Shown here piece after piece: positions 18,266 to 27,067 of a stretch of DNA of 64,000 nt. The DNA is from Prevotella sp. tc2-28 (GTDB lineage Bacteria > Bacteroidota > Bacteroidia > Bacteroidales > Bacteroidaceae): assembly GCF_900107705.1 (NCBI RefSeq), contig NZ_FNRE01000005.1, positions 158,124 to 222,123 on the forward strand, given 5' to 3'. The position numbers and the translations under genes were made by a program. The notes below the pieces were generated by a model. That model did not search any database. It saw only the letters and a program-made list of their open reading frames with translations, and was not told the DNA's origin. Numbering within the stretch: the stretch's first letter is position 1; each line of letters opens with the position of its first letter.

Positions 18266-19267
18266 TTAGGCGAGTTTGCCGTCAGAACCCAGAACGTTGA
18301 CAATCTTGTGGATGTACATCTTCTTCATGTTCTCACGAGCGGGCTTCAGATACTGGCGAGGATCGAAGTGATCAGGATGTTCAGCCAGATACTGACGGAT
18401 AGCTGCAGTCATAGCCAAACGAGAGTCAGAGTCAATATTAATCTTGCAAACTGCGCTCTTAGAAGCCTCACGCAACTGCTCCTCGGGGATACCTACTGCA
18501 TCGGGCAGGTTGCCACCAAACTTGTTGATAGTATCCACCTCGTCCTGAGGAACTGATGAAGAACCGTGGAGTACGATGGGGAATCCAGGGAGTTTCTTCT
18601 CAATCTCGTGCAAAACGTCGAATGCCAAGGGAGGAGGAACAAGCTTGCCAGTCTTCGGATCACGAGTGCACTGCTCGGGCTTGAACTTGTAAGCTCCGTG
18701 AGAAGTACCGATAGAGATAGCCAATGAGTCGCAACCTGTACGGGTAGCGAAGTCAATAACCTCTTCGGGCTTGGTGTAGTGAGACTCCTCAGCAACAACC
18801 TCATCCTCAACACCGGCCAACACGCCAAGCTCAGCCTCAACAGTTACATCATACTGGTGAGCATACTCTACAACCTTCTTGGTGAGTGCGATATTGTCCT
18901 CATAAGGCAGTGAAGAACCGTCAATCATGACAGAAGAGAAGCCCATGTCGATACAATCCTTGCAGAGCTCGAAGCTATCACCGTGGTCCAGGTGAAGCAC
19001 GATTTCAGGATGCTCGCAACCCAGTTCCTTAGCATAAGCTACAGCACCCTCAGCCATGTAACGCAGGATTGTTGCGTTAGCATAGTTACGAGCACCCTTA
19101 GACACCTGCATGATAACGGGTGACTTTGTTTCAACAGCAGCCTGAACGATGGCCTGCATCTGCTCCATGGTGTTGAAGTTGAAGGCAGGAATAGCATAGC
19201 CACCGGCTACGGCCTTCTTGAACATCTCGCGGGTATTGACAAGACCCAAATCTTTGTAATTTACCAT
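18266..19267 (-). CDS. fba: Fructose-bisphosphate aldolase, class II
   Basis: Cleaves fructose 1,6-bisphosphate in glycolysis with a zinc ion. The 333-residue protein shows class II signatures: LHLDHGDSFELC (zinc His and catalytic Asp), VEAELGVLAGVEDE (Glu), SIGTSHGAYKF (zinc His) and VLHGSSSVPQ with the phosphate-binding NIDSDSR. It is a single gene, with a promoter of its own and no operon partner downstream. Confidence 0.96.
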   Translation of the reverse strand: MVNYKDLGLVNTREMFKKAVAGGYAIPAFNFNTMEQMQAIVQAAVETKSPVIMQVSKGARNYANATILRYMAEGAVAYAKELGCEHPEIVLHLDHGDSFELCKDCIDMGFSSVMIDGSSLPYEDNIALTKKVVEYAHQYDVTVEAELGVLAGVEDEVVAEESHYTKPEEVIDFATRTGCDSLAISIGTSHGAYKFKPEQCTRDPKTGKLVPPPLAFDVLHEIEKKLPGFPIVLHGSSSVPQDEVDTINKFGGNLPDAVGIPEEQLREASKSAVCKINIDSDSRLAMTAAIRQYLAEHPDHFDPRQYLKPARENMKKMYIHKIVNVLGSDGKLA

Positions 19268-19309
19268 AATTGTTTACTTTTTATTGTTAGTTAAAAATTT
19301 ATCTGACTG

Positions 19310-19339
19310 CAAAGATAAGCAATTCTTTTTGAAAACAAA
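19310..19339 (-). promoter_or_regulatory. fba promoter
   Basis: On the minus strand TTTG, 18 bp, TATCTTTG. The -7 box is exact; the spacer is slightly short. It lies 43 bases before the fba start. Confidence 0.6.
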
Positions 19340-19350
19340 AAAGAATAAGG

Positions 19351-19408
19351 CACGGATTACACAGTTTTCACGGATTTTAAACTTTTCCGTGACACTATGT
19401 AATCCGTG
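19351..19408. repeat. Long interrupted inverted repeat downstream of aqpZ
   Basis: CACGGATTACACAG (19351-19364) faces CTATGTAATCCGTG (19395-19408) with one mismatch, and inside it CACGGA and TCCGTG form a second stem. On the minus strand it is followed by a T-rich tract, so it could end aqpZ transcripts. Related CACGG/CCGTG words recur at 62006-62104, suggesting an intergenic repeat family. Confidence 0.65.
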
Positions 19409-19444
19409 TCTATGGAAAATGCAAACTAAATGTTGCAATTCGAT

Positions 19445-20122
19445 TTATTTCTCTGCAGGTTCTATCAGTTTCCAGATGCAAGCAGCAAGTGCGCCACCGA
19501 CAAATGGGCCAACGATGAAGATCCAGAGGTTTGCCAATGCCGTGCCGCCCTGGAAGATAGCAGGAGCCAGAGAACGAGCAGGATTGACAGAAGTACCGGT
19601 ATAGCGGATACATACTAAGTGAACCAATACGAGGCTCAGACCGATAGCCAGACCTGCGAAGTTGTTGGTAGCGCCATTGGTCTTGGCTGTTGCGCCCAAT
19701 ACAACGAGTACGAAGACACAGGTAAAGATAATCTCAGCCAACAAGCCACCCAGCATGCTGACATTAGCCTGAAGGTCGTTAGCACCCGTTCCCTCCAGTC
19801 CAGGAACATTGGCTGTCAGTATGTAGAGCAAAAGCGAACCGATGAAGGCGCCAATACACTGGAACACGATGTACATGCATCCTTCCTTGGCATCCATGCG
19901 ACCGGCGATGATGCAGCCCAGCGTGATAGCGGGGTTGATATGGCAACCTGAGATACCGCCAATGGTGTAGGCCATAGCGACAACAGCCAGACCGAAGGCA
20001 AAGGCAGTACCCACCACAGCGGGAATGTTGTTAATAGGATTACAACCCAGGCTGACAGCAACGCCGCAACCCATCAGTACGAGCACCATGGTGCCCACCA
20101 TTTCTGCTAAATACTTTTTCAT
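19445..20122 (-). CDS. aqpZ: Aquaporin, MIP family (AqpZ-like)
   Basis: The 225-residue inner-membrane channel has six membrane helices and both NPA boxes (HINPAITLG, SVNPARSLAPA). The His in VHLVCIRYTGTSVNPARS corresponds to the selectivity-filter His of water-specific AqpZ, with Arg after the second NPA; the position of AqpZ Phe-43 appears to be Tyr (MAYTIGGISG). This indicates a water channel rather than a glycerol facilitator, though the Tyr may alter the pore. Single gene. Confidence 0.93.
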   Translation of the reverse strand: MKKYLAEMVGTMVLVLMGCGVAVSLGCNPINNIPAVVGTAFAFGLAVVAMAYTIGGISGCHINPAITLGCIIAGRMDAKEGCMYIVFQCIGAFIGSLLLYILTANVPGLEGTGANDLQANVSMLGGLLAEIIFTCVFVLVVLGATAKTNGATNNFAGLAIGLSLVLVHLVCIRYTGTSVNPARSLAPAIFQGGTALANLWIFIVGPFVGGALAACIWKLIEPAEK

Positions 20123-20165
20123 AATGCTTTATAGTTTAACGGATTAATATTTTAGTATTTTAACG

Positions 20166-20196
20166 CAAAATTACACATTTTATTTTATATGACCAA
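20166..20196 (-). promoter_or_regulatory. aqpZ promoter
   Basis: On the minus strand TTG (20194-20196), 20 bp, TAATTTTG (20166-20173), 43 bases before the start codon. Confidence 0.65.
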
Positions 20197-20214
20197 GTAA
20201 AAACGCAAAAATCA

Positions 20215-21759
20215 TTACTTTTCGGTATAATCGAAATAACGGAAGGCTACCCTACCCTCGCCTTCGACAAACATGCCGAGGGTGACGCCAGTAAACCCAC
20301 CCACCACTTCAGTACTGACCAGCGAGCATTCGTGACTGGCAACTTGTTTCCAATCACCACCAGCTTGTGCATATTCAAACAGGTAATGCTTTCCGTCTGA
20401 AGTTATTCGCAAACGGACTTTTCCTTTCAATAGACCGGAGTCTTCGCCCATCTGCTCGCCTTGCAACGATTTTACCTGATATCTCATCTTGACAGCCACC
20501 GAGCCTGTCTGGTATTTCTCTAACGTCAAGTCCAAATGTCCGTCGTTAATCTGATAGACCGTGAGACCTGCCTCTGTGCCAAAGTCGAGTTGCTCTGTAT
20601 CTATCTCAGTTTCAACCACCACACGGGCACTTTCCTGGCGACGTCCCAAGAAGGTAGGCTGCTGGTTTTCGGTCAGCGTGCCATGTGCCTTCATCCACAG
20701 CAGACCGTCAAATTGATAGTTGCCGACAATAGGATTCTGCAAGTATACCCACTCAGCCCCTAACGTACCTTTATTAAATACGGTATGCGTATGATGGCGC
20801 CAAGGTTGCTGCGGAGCCAGTGTCTTTACCTGCATCAGGGTATCGACCGGTTTGCCGTCGTTGACGATGGGCCATTGTCCACGTTTCCACTCTACAGGTA
20901 CAAGACAAGTCTCGCGTCCGATATGATGGTATGCTCCTCCATAGTTACGATAAGCCAGGAAGACCATCCACCAACTGCCATCAGCAGCGTCGACGAAATC
21001 GCCATGCCCTGTTCCCTGAATCTGCATTGTCTGGCCTGCCAGAGAGCAGTTGGTCAACAATGGGTTATGGGGATTGGGCAAATACGGACCGTCAATCTTC
21101 TTGCTACGAGCTATCGTCAGCCGATGAGCCAACTCGGTACCACCTTCCGAGATTAACAGATAGTAATAGCCATCTTTCTTATAGAGATGAGGACCTTCAG
21201 GATAGCGACCACCTGTTCCGCGCCACAATGCTTTGCTCGCCGTTAGCTGTTTTCCAGTTTTGAGATCTATCTCACAAAGCATGATGACATTGTCAGGGTT
21301 GCTGACCATATAGCACTTGCCATTTTCAAACCACAACGAAGGGTCGATGCCTTGCTGCTCAAGCCAGATAGGGTCGCTCCACGGGCCTGCAGGATTACTG
21401 GCAGTCACCATGAAATTGCCGCCATTACCTACATTGGTGGTTATCATATAGTAGGTTCCTTCATGATAGCGTATGGTGGGAGCATAGATACCCAACCATG
21501 AAGAGGTGCCCTTCAAGGGCAATTGACTCTCGCGGTCCAGAACATTACCTATCTGTTCCCAATTCACCAAGTCCTTGGAATGATAAATGGGCACACCAGG
21601 GAAATACTGGAATGAAGAATTAACCAAGTAGAAATCGTCGCCTACCCTGCAGACTGAAGGGTCTGGATGGAAACCGGGGATTACGGGGTTACGCAACGAC
21701 TGGGCACTTACAACAAGCGCCATGAGTACAACAAGCAACAGAATGACAGACTTTTTCAT
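20215..21759 (-). CDS. Glycoside hydrolase family 43, secreted beta-xylosidase/arabinofuranosidase-like
   Basis: The 514-residue protein begins with a signal peptide (MKKSVILLLVVLMALVVSAQ) at the ATG at 21759, chosen because the upstream frame runs through a promoter. The five-bladed propeller domain (about 24-320) shows the GH43 triad: base Asp in GFHPDPSVCR, pKa-setting Asp in GIDPSLWFENG and acid Glu in YPEGPHLYKK. A C-terminal beta-sandwich (about 335-510) is of the GH43_C2 type found in XynB xylosidases. It likely trims xylan- or arabinan-derived oligosaccharides in the periplasm. It stands alone, not in a SusC/D locus. Confidence 0.9.
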   Translation of the reverse strand: MKKSVILLLVVLMALVVSAQSLRNPVIPGFHPDPSVCRVGDDFYLVNSSFQYFPGVPIYHSKDLVNWEQIGNVLDRESQLPLKGTSSWLGIYAPTIRYHEGTYYMITTNVGNGGNFMVTASNPAGPWSDPIWLEQQGIDPSLWFENGKCYMVSNPDNVIMLCEIDLKTGKQLTASKALWRGTGGRYPEGPHLYKKDGYYYLLISEGGTELAHRLTIARSKKIDGPYLPNPHNPLLTNCSLAGQTMQIQGTGHGDFVDAADGSWWMVFLAYRNYGGAYHHIGRETCLVPVEWKRGQWPIVNDGKPVDTLMQVKTLAPQQPWRHHTHTVFNKGTLGAEWVYLQNPIVGNYQFDGLLWMKAHGTLTENQQPTFLGRRQESARVVVETEIDTEQLDFGTEAGLTVYQINDGHLDLTLEKYQTGSVAVKMRYQVKSLQGEQMGEDSGLLKGKVRLRITSDGKHYLFEYAQAGGDWKQVASHECSLVSTEVVGGFTGVTLGMFVEGEGRVAFRYFDYTEK

Positions 21760-21780
21760 TGTTCTTAGGTTTATTGTGTG

Positions 21781-21812
21781 CAAAGTTACACAATTATTGA
21801 GAAAAACACAAA
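21781..21812 (-). promoter_or_regulatory. Promoter of the GH43 gene
   Basis: On the minus strand TTTG, 20 bp, TAACTTTG, a full match to the Bacteroidetes consensus, 21 bases before the start codon. Confidence 0.7.
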
Positions 21813-21900
21813 AGGAAAGCATCTTTTTCTTTTGTATAGGCATCTGGCAAAAAGCCATACAAATTCCTTCTTTTTCTTCCAATGTTTCAAAAAAAAGCAG

Positions 21901-21908
21901 TAACTTTG
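21901..21908 (+). promoter_or_regulatory. -7 element of the hydrolase gene at 21914
   Basis: TAACTTTG, exact TAnnTTTG. It ends 5 bases before the ATG, so the mRNA may be leaderless or nearly so. No good -33 box is seen. Confidence 0.5.
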
Positions 21909-21913
21909 CACTC

Positions 21914-22888
21914 ATGACAAAAGAGAATCCATATATCAAGCAGTATCCTGAACTGATGGCAGGCAAGACGTTGTTATATTGTCACGGCTTTGCCAGCAGT
22001 GGTCAGTCAGGCACCGTTGCCCGATTGCGTGAAGTGATGCCACAGGCCAAGGTAATTGCTCCCGACCTGCCCGTCAAGCCGCAAGAAGCTATTGACTTGC
22101 TAAAAAACATCTGCCAACAAGAGCAACCATCACTCATCATAGGAACCTCGATGGGAGGCATGTATGCCGAACAACTGCGAGGCTATGACCGCATCTGCGT
22201 CAATCCGGCTTTAGAGATGGGCGAGACAATGAAGGCGCACGGTATGACAGGTACACAGCAGTTCCAGAACCCTCGTCTGGATGGCGTTCAGGAATTCTAC
22301 GTGGACAAGGCATTGGTCAAGGAATACAAAGACCAGTCGGAACATCGCTTCGAAGGCATTACGGACGAAGACCGTCAACGTGTCTACGGACTCTTTGGCG
22401 ACGAAGACACCACAGTCGACACCTTCGACATGTTTCACGAAGTCTACCCCAATGCACTCCACTTCCACGGTGAGCACCGCATGAACGACCGTTCGTTCAT
22501 GCACAGCGTAGTTCCCGTCATCCGTTGGATTGACGATCTTCAAGAGAAACGTGAGCGTCCTATAATATATATAGGTATAGAATGTCTGTTGGATCACTAC
22601 CAGAAACCCCTCTCGTCCGTCCAGAAAGCCATACGCATGCTGATTGAGCACTATCAGGTTTATTTCGTCGGGACAGAGGACATCAGCAGTTGGCTGACAG
22701 AGCACATCAACGTACCCGCCTGGCACCATACCATTTACACTTACCGTCGCGACCTGCTTTATGGCGATTACCTCATCAGTCAGCAGAAAGAAGGCGATAC
22801 AATGGCCACCCTCTTGGAGTTTGGCTCCGAAACGTTCAAGACATGGGAAGACATCATAGAATACTTTTCAAGACTGGGAGGACAATAA
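21914..22888 (+). CDS. YqiA-like alpha/beta hydrolase fused to a degenerate nucleotidase-like domain
   Basis: The 324-residue protein has an N-terminal alpha/beta hydrolase of the YqiA/UPF0227 type (about 1-210): LYCHGFASSGQSG, nucleophile elbow GTSMGG (Ser-79), and the late HGEHRM His with Asp near GDEDTT. Its last about 105 residues (216-324) resemble 5'(3')-deoxyribonucleotidase C-terminal sequence (RRDLLYGDYLI, LEFGSETFKTWEDIIEYF), but the HAD motif I (normally DxDGVL) reads IYIGIECLL and the later DD pair reads SQQ, so phosphatase activity should be lost. The ATG at 21914 is preferred since upstream sequence holds promoter elements. It lies 2 bases before the regulator gene. Confidence 0.75.
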   Translation: MTKENPYIKQYPELMAGKTLLYCHGFASSGQSGTVARLREVMPQAKVIAPDLPVKPQEAIDLLKNICQQEQPSLIIGTSMGGMYAEQLRGYDRICVNPALEMGETMKAHGMTGTQQFQNPRLDGVQEFYVDKALVKEYKDQSEHRFEGITDEDRQRVYGLFGDEDTTVDTFDMFHEVYPNALHFHGEHRMNDRSFMHSVVPVIRWIDDLQEKRERPIIYIGIECLLDHYQKPLSSVQKAIRMLIEHYQVYFVGTEDISSWLTEHINVPAWHHTIYTYRRDLLYGDYLISQQKEGDTMATLLEFGSETFKTWEDIIEYFSRLGGQ

Positions 22889-22890
22889 GG

Positions 22891-25659
22891 ATGAAGTACT
22901 GCAAATACCTGATGGTCCTCGTTGCCGTTACGACATCCGTTGTTATGATGGCACTGGACGTTAACGACTTCACCTTTTCTCATCTTGGACGCTCCGAGGG
23001 AATGCATAGCCAACGCATCTACGATATCTGCCAGAGTAACGACGGGGCGATATGGTGGTCAACCAAGAACGGTGTGGAACGCTACAACGGTGTCACGATC
23101 TCCCATTACCGACTCGGCAAGCAGGGTATATACAGCACTGATGGCGGACGATATATCAAGCTCAGGATCAACGAAACTCCCGATGGCGCTATGCAGTTGT
23201 ATGCCTTTGACGATAAGGGCAGCATCTACATCTATAACGAAGCCACCGACCAATTCATCGAGGAGATGAACATACGCCAATTGATAGCTGGTGACGTCAC
23301 GCTCAACGACATCCTCTTCACGCAACAAGGTATATGGACGGCAACCCACGATGGCATCTACCTGATTAACCATCAGAAAGCCAATGTGGTAACCAAGGGC
23401 GTGCGATGCAATTATATCATCAAGACTGGAAAGAAATTGCTTTTCTGCACGCGTGAAGGTGTCTATGAAACAGCTGCAAAGGCCACCTCAACAGCCAAGA
23501 TACGCAAAATTGCCTCACAAGATATAGAGAGCGGTTATTATGACCCTATATATAATAAGGTGTGGCTGGGGGGATTCTCCAGTGGACTCTTTGTTTTAGA
23601 AAACAACGGCACGATAACACAAGTATCCGCTAAAGAGGATGGATGGCAACAACCTATACGCAGTATCTGTCCCTATAACAGCAAGATGATGCTGGTCGGC
23701 ATCGACGGAAAGGGTATCCACTGGGTAAGCAGGAAACCCGACGCCCAAGGACAATATCAGACTGGCATACTTTTTGATGCCAACGAAGGACCACAAGGAG
23801 TACTGCATGGAAACGGCATATACTCCGTTATGATTGACTCATGGGACAATATTATTATCGGCTCCTATTCCGGAGGTATTGACATCGCTCGTCCTGTAGG
23901 CAGTACAGAAGCCACCTTCCGCCATATCCAGAATAACCAACAGAGTATTCTAAACGACCACGTTAACACCGTCATACAGTGCTCACCCTCCCTATTGGCA
24001 ATGGGTACAGACAATGGGGTGAGCATGCTAAACACCCAGACTCGCCATTGGACACACTGTTGTCAGAAAGCCGTTGTCCTTTCACTTTGCAAGACACCTG
24101 AAGGAAAACTACTGGCTAGCACATACGGCAAGGGCGTCTATGAGATAACAGCAGAAGGAGCGCGTCAACTATATTCAATAGCCAATGGCATCCTGCAAGA
24201 TGATCACGTATTCAAGCTTCTTTACGACCATCGCGGAACCCTGTGGATGGGTTGTCTGGAAGGTGCATTGGTAGAAAAAAGCAGTACTGGTGTTCGTTAT
24301 CATCAGGTACGTAATGTCAACGATATGATGGAACTGCCCGATGGACGCATTGCCGTTGGTACCGCTTATGGCTTATGGACGGTGAACTCTGCAACGGGGA
24401 AGGTGGATGAGCTGAAATACCAGACGGCTGAGAGCGATGATACCAACCGTTTTGTACTCACACTTTTGATGAACGGCAGAGACGAGCTGTGGATAGGCAC
24501 TGATGGAGGAGGTGTTTACATCTATAACCTACAGTCAAAACAGTGCTCGCAGTTGACAAGAGCAAACGGGTTGCCATCAAATAGTGTGCGCAGTTTGAGC
24601 CAAGACCGTTTTGGGCGCATCATGATGGCAACAGAACACGGACTTGCCTTCGTCAAACCAAGCCAACCGGACCATGTCGTTGATGTTAACTACTGCTACG
24701 GACTAGACTGTGAATACACCAATGGGGCTGCTGTAAACTTGACAAATGGACATTTGTTGTTTGGAACGACATCCGGAGCAGTCATCATCAACCCGGAGAA
24801 CATTCAGGAAATCAACTATATCTCCCGTCTGCGACTAAAATCCGTCACTTGCGGCGACGATGACGATGACCATTTCAAAGAAGAAACCTACCAAATGCTG
24901 AAAGACGGGGAATTGGAACTTCCCTATAGCAAGCGGACCTTTAACCTGCGCTTCGAAAGCATTAATCTCCGCAACCAGTTTGACATTGTCTACCAATACA
25001 AAGTAGCCGATGGGGAATGGAGTCAGCCCAGCGAGCAACAACAAATCCGATTTACCAACTTAGAGTCAGGAGAGCATCAGCTATTGCTTAGATGCATCAG
25101 CCGCACTTGCGGTGCAACGCTTGACGAGGTGCAACTGACCATCCACATCAAGGAGCCTTGGTGGAATTCCTGGTGGATGAAGTTCGTTTACTTTTGCCTG
25201 ATCCTGGTTGCTTTCTATGGTGCATGGCGAGTATACCAATTGCATACCAAATACATGCGGTTGGTTGTCAACAATCCCAAACTGAATGCCAACTATCAAG
25301 CCGCTATTCAGGAACAATCCGAAACATCTGCGGAAGAAAAGACGGACGAAGGTAGTGAATTCATCAGTAAAGTAACGAAACTGGTCATCGACAACCTGTC
25401 CGATACCGAATTCAGCATTGACCGCCTATGTCAGGAGATGGCTATGAGCCGTACACTTTTCTATGTCAAATTAAAAACCTATACGGGTAAGTCTCCTCAG
25501 GATTTCATCCGTATCATACGCCTGGAACGCTCCGCTGTTCTCTTGCGCAACCATCGTTCCGTCGCAGAGGTTGCAGCCCTGACTGGTTTTGACAATCCCA
25601 AGTATTTCAGTACGGTATTCAAGAAATATTTTGGGGTATCTCCCTCAAAATACCAATAG
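22891..25659 (+). CDS. Membrane sensor-regulator: beta-propeller, Y_Y_Y, transmembrane helix, AraC DNA-binding domain
   Basis: The 922-residue protein starts with a signal/anchor (MKYCKYLMVLVAVTT). A large periplasmic two-component-regulator propeller (about 30-680, with repeated GLPSNSVRSLSQDRFG-type blades) is followed by a Y_Y_Y domain (about 683-755), one membrane helix (about 760-785, FVYFCLILVAFYGAW) and a cytoplasmic AraC-type helix-turn-helix (about 823-922, ending FKKYFGVSPSKYQ). Hybrid two-component PUL sensors have a histidine kinase and receiver between membrane and AraC domain; here both are missing, so signalling must be direct, ToxR/CadC-like. It most likely regulates the SusC/D locus that starts just downstream. 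Its own terminator follows. Confidence 0.88.
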   Translation: MKYCKYLMVLVAVTTSVVMMALDVNDFTFSHLGRSEGMHSQRIYDICQSNDGAIWWSTKNGVERYNGVTISHYRLGKQGIYSTDGGRYIKLRINETPDGAMQLYAFDDKGSIYIYNEATDQFIEEMNIRQLIAGDVTLNDILFTQQGIWTATHDGIYLINHQKANVVTKGVRCNYIIKTGKKLLFCTREGVYETAAKATSTAKIRKIASQDIESGYYDPIYNKVWLGGFSSGLFVLENNGTITQVSAKEDGWQQPIRSICPYNSKMMLVGIDGKGIHWVSRKPDAQGQYQTGILFDANEGPQGVLHGNGIYSVMIDSWDNIIIGSYSGGIDIARPVGSTEATFRHIQNNQQSILNDHVNTVIQCSPSLLAMGTDNGVSMLNTQTRHWTHCCQKAVVLSLCKTPEGKLLASTYGKGVYEITAEGARQLYSIANGILQDDHVFKLLYDHRGTLWMGCLEGALVEKSSTGVRYHQVRNVNDMMELPDGRIAVGTAYGLWTVNSATGKVDELKYQTAESDDTNRFVLTLLMNGRDELWIGTDGGGVYIYNLQSKQCSQLTRANGLPSNSVRSLSQDRFGRIMMATEHGLAFVKPSQPDHVVDVNYCYGLDCEYTNGAAVNLTNGHLLFGTTSGAVIINPENIQEINYISRLRLKSVTCGDDDDDHFKEETYQMLKDGELELPYSKRTFNLRFESINLRNQFDIVYQYKVADGEWSQPSEQQQIRFTNLESGEHQLLLRCISRTCGATLDEVQLTIHIKEPWWNSWWMKFVYFCLILVAFYGAWRVYQLHTKYMRLVVNNPKLNANYQAAIQEQSETSAEEKTDEGSEFISKVTKLVIDNLSDTEFSIDRLCQEMAMSRTLFYVKLKTYTGKSPQDFIRIIRLERSAVLLRNHRSVAEVAALTGFDNPKYFSTVFKKYFGVSPSKYQ

Positions 25660-25686
25660 GAAAAGGTATAAAATCTATCAGAAAGA

Positions 25687-25719
25687 GGTCTGAAAACTAT
25701 CATTGTCAGTTTTTAGACC
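25687..25719 (+). terminator. Terminator of the sensor-regulator gene
   Basis: A 12-bp stem (GGTCTGAAAACT at 25687-25698 with 25708-25719, one G-U pair), 9-base loop, followed by CTTTTTG. It separates the regulator from the PUL structural genes. Confidence 0.8.
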
Positions 25720-25761
25720 CCTTTTTGTATGCTTTCTAACCCGCACATGCAAAAGAAGGTC

Positions 25762-25769
25762 TACTTTTG
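25762..25769 (+). promoter_or_regulatory. -7 element of the PUL operon
   Basis: TACTTTTG, exact TAnnTTTG, 23 bases before the first GH5 start. No TTTG is seen at -33, as expected for a promoter that needs an activator. Confidence 0.55.
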
Positions 25770-25792
25770 CAGCACAATTCACATTTCACATT

Positions 25793-27046
25793 ATGATAAA
25801 ACGAACTAAAAACCATTGTTTCTCATCTATGCGAAACTATTTTATCGGATTAGGGCTATCCCTATGCTTACCGGCTTGTTCTACACAAGCCGTTGAATAC
25901 GACCAACAGTCTGAAGCAACTCATGAAGAGACGCAAGTTCCTACTGCCAAGGAATGGAACAAAGGCATTGTCGGTTGGAATCTCGGGAACCAGTTTGAAT
26001 GTGCCGCTCCTGGACAAGACGGGGAGTCTATGGCTATCGGTATGGCAGACAATAGCATCAAGGCAGAAACGGCATGGGGCAATCCTGTTGTTACCAAAAA
26101 GGTTATCAAAGCTGTCAAAAATGCCGGTTTCAACGCAATCCGCATCCCTGTCCGCTGGCAATGTCATATTACCAATGCTCAAGCCATGAGCATTGACAAA
26201 GCGTGGATTAACCGTGTCAAAGAAGTAGTAGACTGGTGTCTGGACAACAATCTGAAGGTTATCATCAACACCCACCACGACAAATGGCTGGAAGGACGTC
26301 CCACCTATCAATATAAGGAAGAAAACAACCAAAAACTGGCACTGCTATGGCTGAACATCGCCAGTGAGTTTGCACATTACGATTACCGTGTTGCCTTTGC
26401 CGGCACCAACGAGGTGCACATCAAGGACAATTGGGGCAAGCCAACTGCAGAGAATCTGGCCGTACAAAACTCATATAACCAGACCTTCATAGACGTTGTG
26501 CGAGCTACAGGCGGAAATAACCTTCAACGTCATCTCATCGTACAAACCTATGTTTGTAATCCAGAATTCGGAATCAACAATGGTGATTTCATCATTCCCA
26601 CCGACGTAGAAGGAAATGCAAACAATTACATGAGTGTGGAGTTTCACTACTACAATCCCTGGGATTATGCCGGTGAGTGTAAATACAACTTCTGGGGAGC
26701 CCCCTACAAGGACAAAGGTGAAGCGTCGCCAAGCAACGAGAAGACTATGACTGATTTCCTCGACAGAATAGTAACTACATGGGGCAACAAGGGCCTTGGG
26801 CTTGTCATGGGTGAATGGGGTGTCTCCGACCGCCAGAAGAGTGGCTTAACCGACCTTATTCATGAGAACATGACTTATTATTGCCATTTTCTTGTCAGCG
26901 AGACACTTAAGCGAAACATATCCACCTTCATTTGGGACAACAACAGCTTCGGCAGTGGTCCTGAGCATTTCGGCATCTTCGACCGCGGTGGTAATATGAA
27001 AGTAAAAGCGCCTTGGATCTTGAAAGGAATTTTTGAGGATAAATAA
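25793..27046 (+). CDS. Glycoside hydrolase family 5 lipoprotein (endo-beta-glucanase/mannanase type)
   Basis: The 417-residue protein has a lipoprotein signal ending LPAC (Cys-29) and a GH5 barrel: GWNLGNQFE (about 61), RIPVRW (118), NTHHD (159), acid/base Glu-207 in AGTNEVH, HYYNPW (285) and nucleophile Glu-341 in VMGEWG. The usual NEP reads NEV, a mild variation. An internal ATG at 25829 could also serve as the start. First gene of the PUL; it lies 21 bases before a second GH5. Surface or periplasmic cleavage of beta-1,4-linked glucan or mannan is likely; the exact linkage is not readable. Confidence 0.88.
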   Translation: MIKRTKNHCFSSMRNYFIGLGLSLCLPACSTQAVEYDQQSEATHEETQVPTAKEWNKGIVGWNLGNQFECAAPGQDGESMAIGMADNSIKAETAWGNPVVTKKVIKAVKNAGFNAIRIPVRWQCHITNAQAMSIDKAWINRVKEVVDWCLDNNLKVIINTHHDKWLEGRPTYQYKEENNQKLALLWLNIASEFAHYDYRVAFAGTNEVHIKDNWGKPTAENLAVQNSYNQTFIDVVRATGGNNLQRHLIVQTYVCNPEFGINNGDFIIPTDVEGNANNYMSVEFHYYNPWDYAGECKYNFWGAPYKDKGEASPSNEKTMTDFLDRIVTTWGNKGLGLVMGEWGVSDRQKSGLTDLIHENMTYYCHFLVSETLKRNISTFIWDNNSFGSGPEHFGIFDRGGNMKVKAPWILKGIFEDK

Positions 27047-27067
27047 TTAACAACCATACGAATAAAT

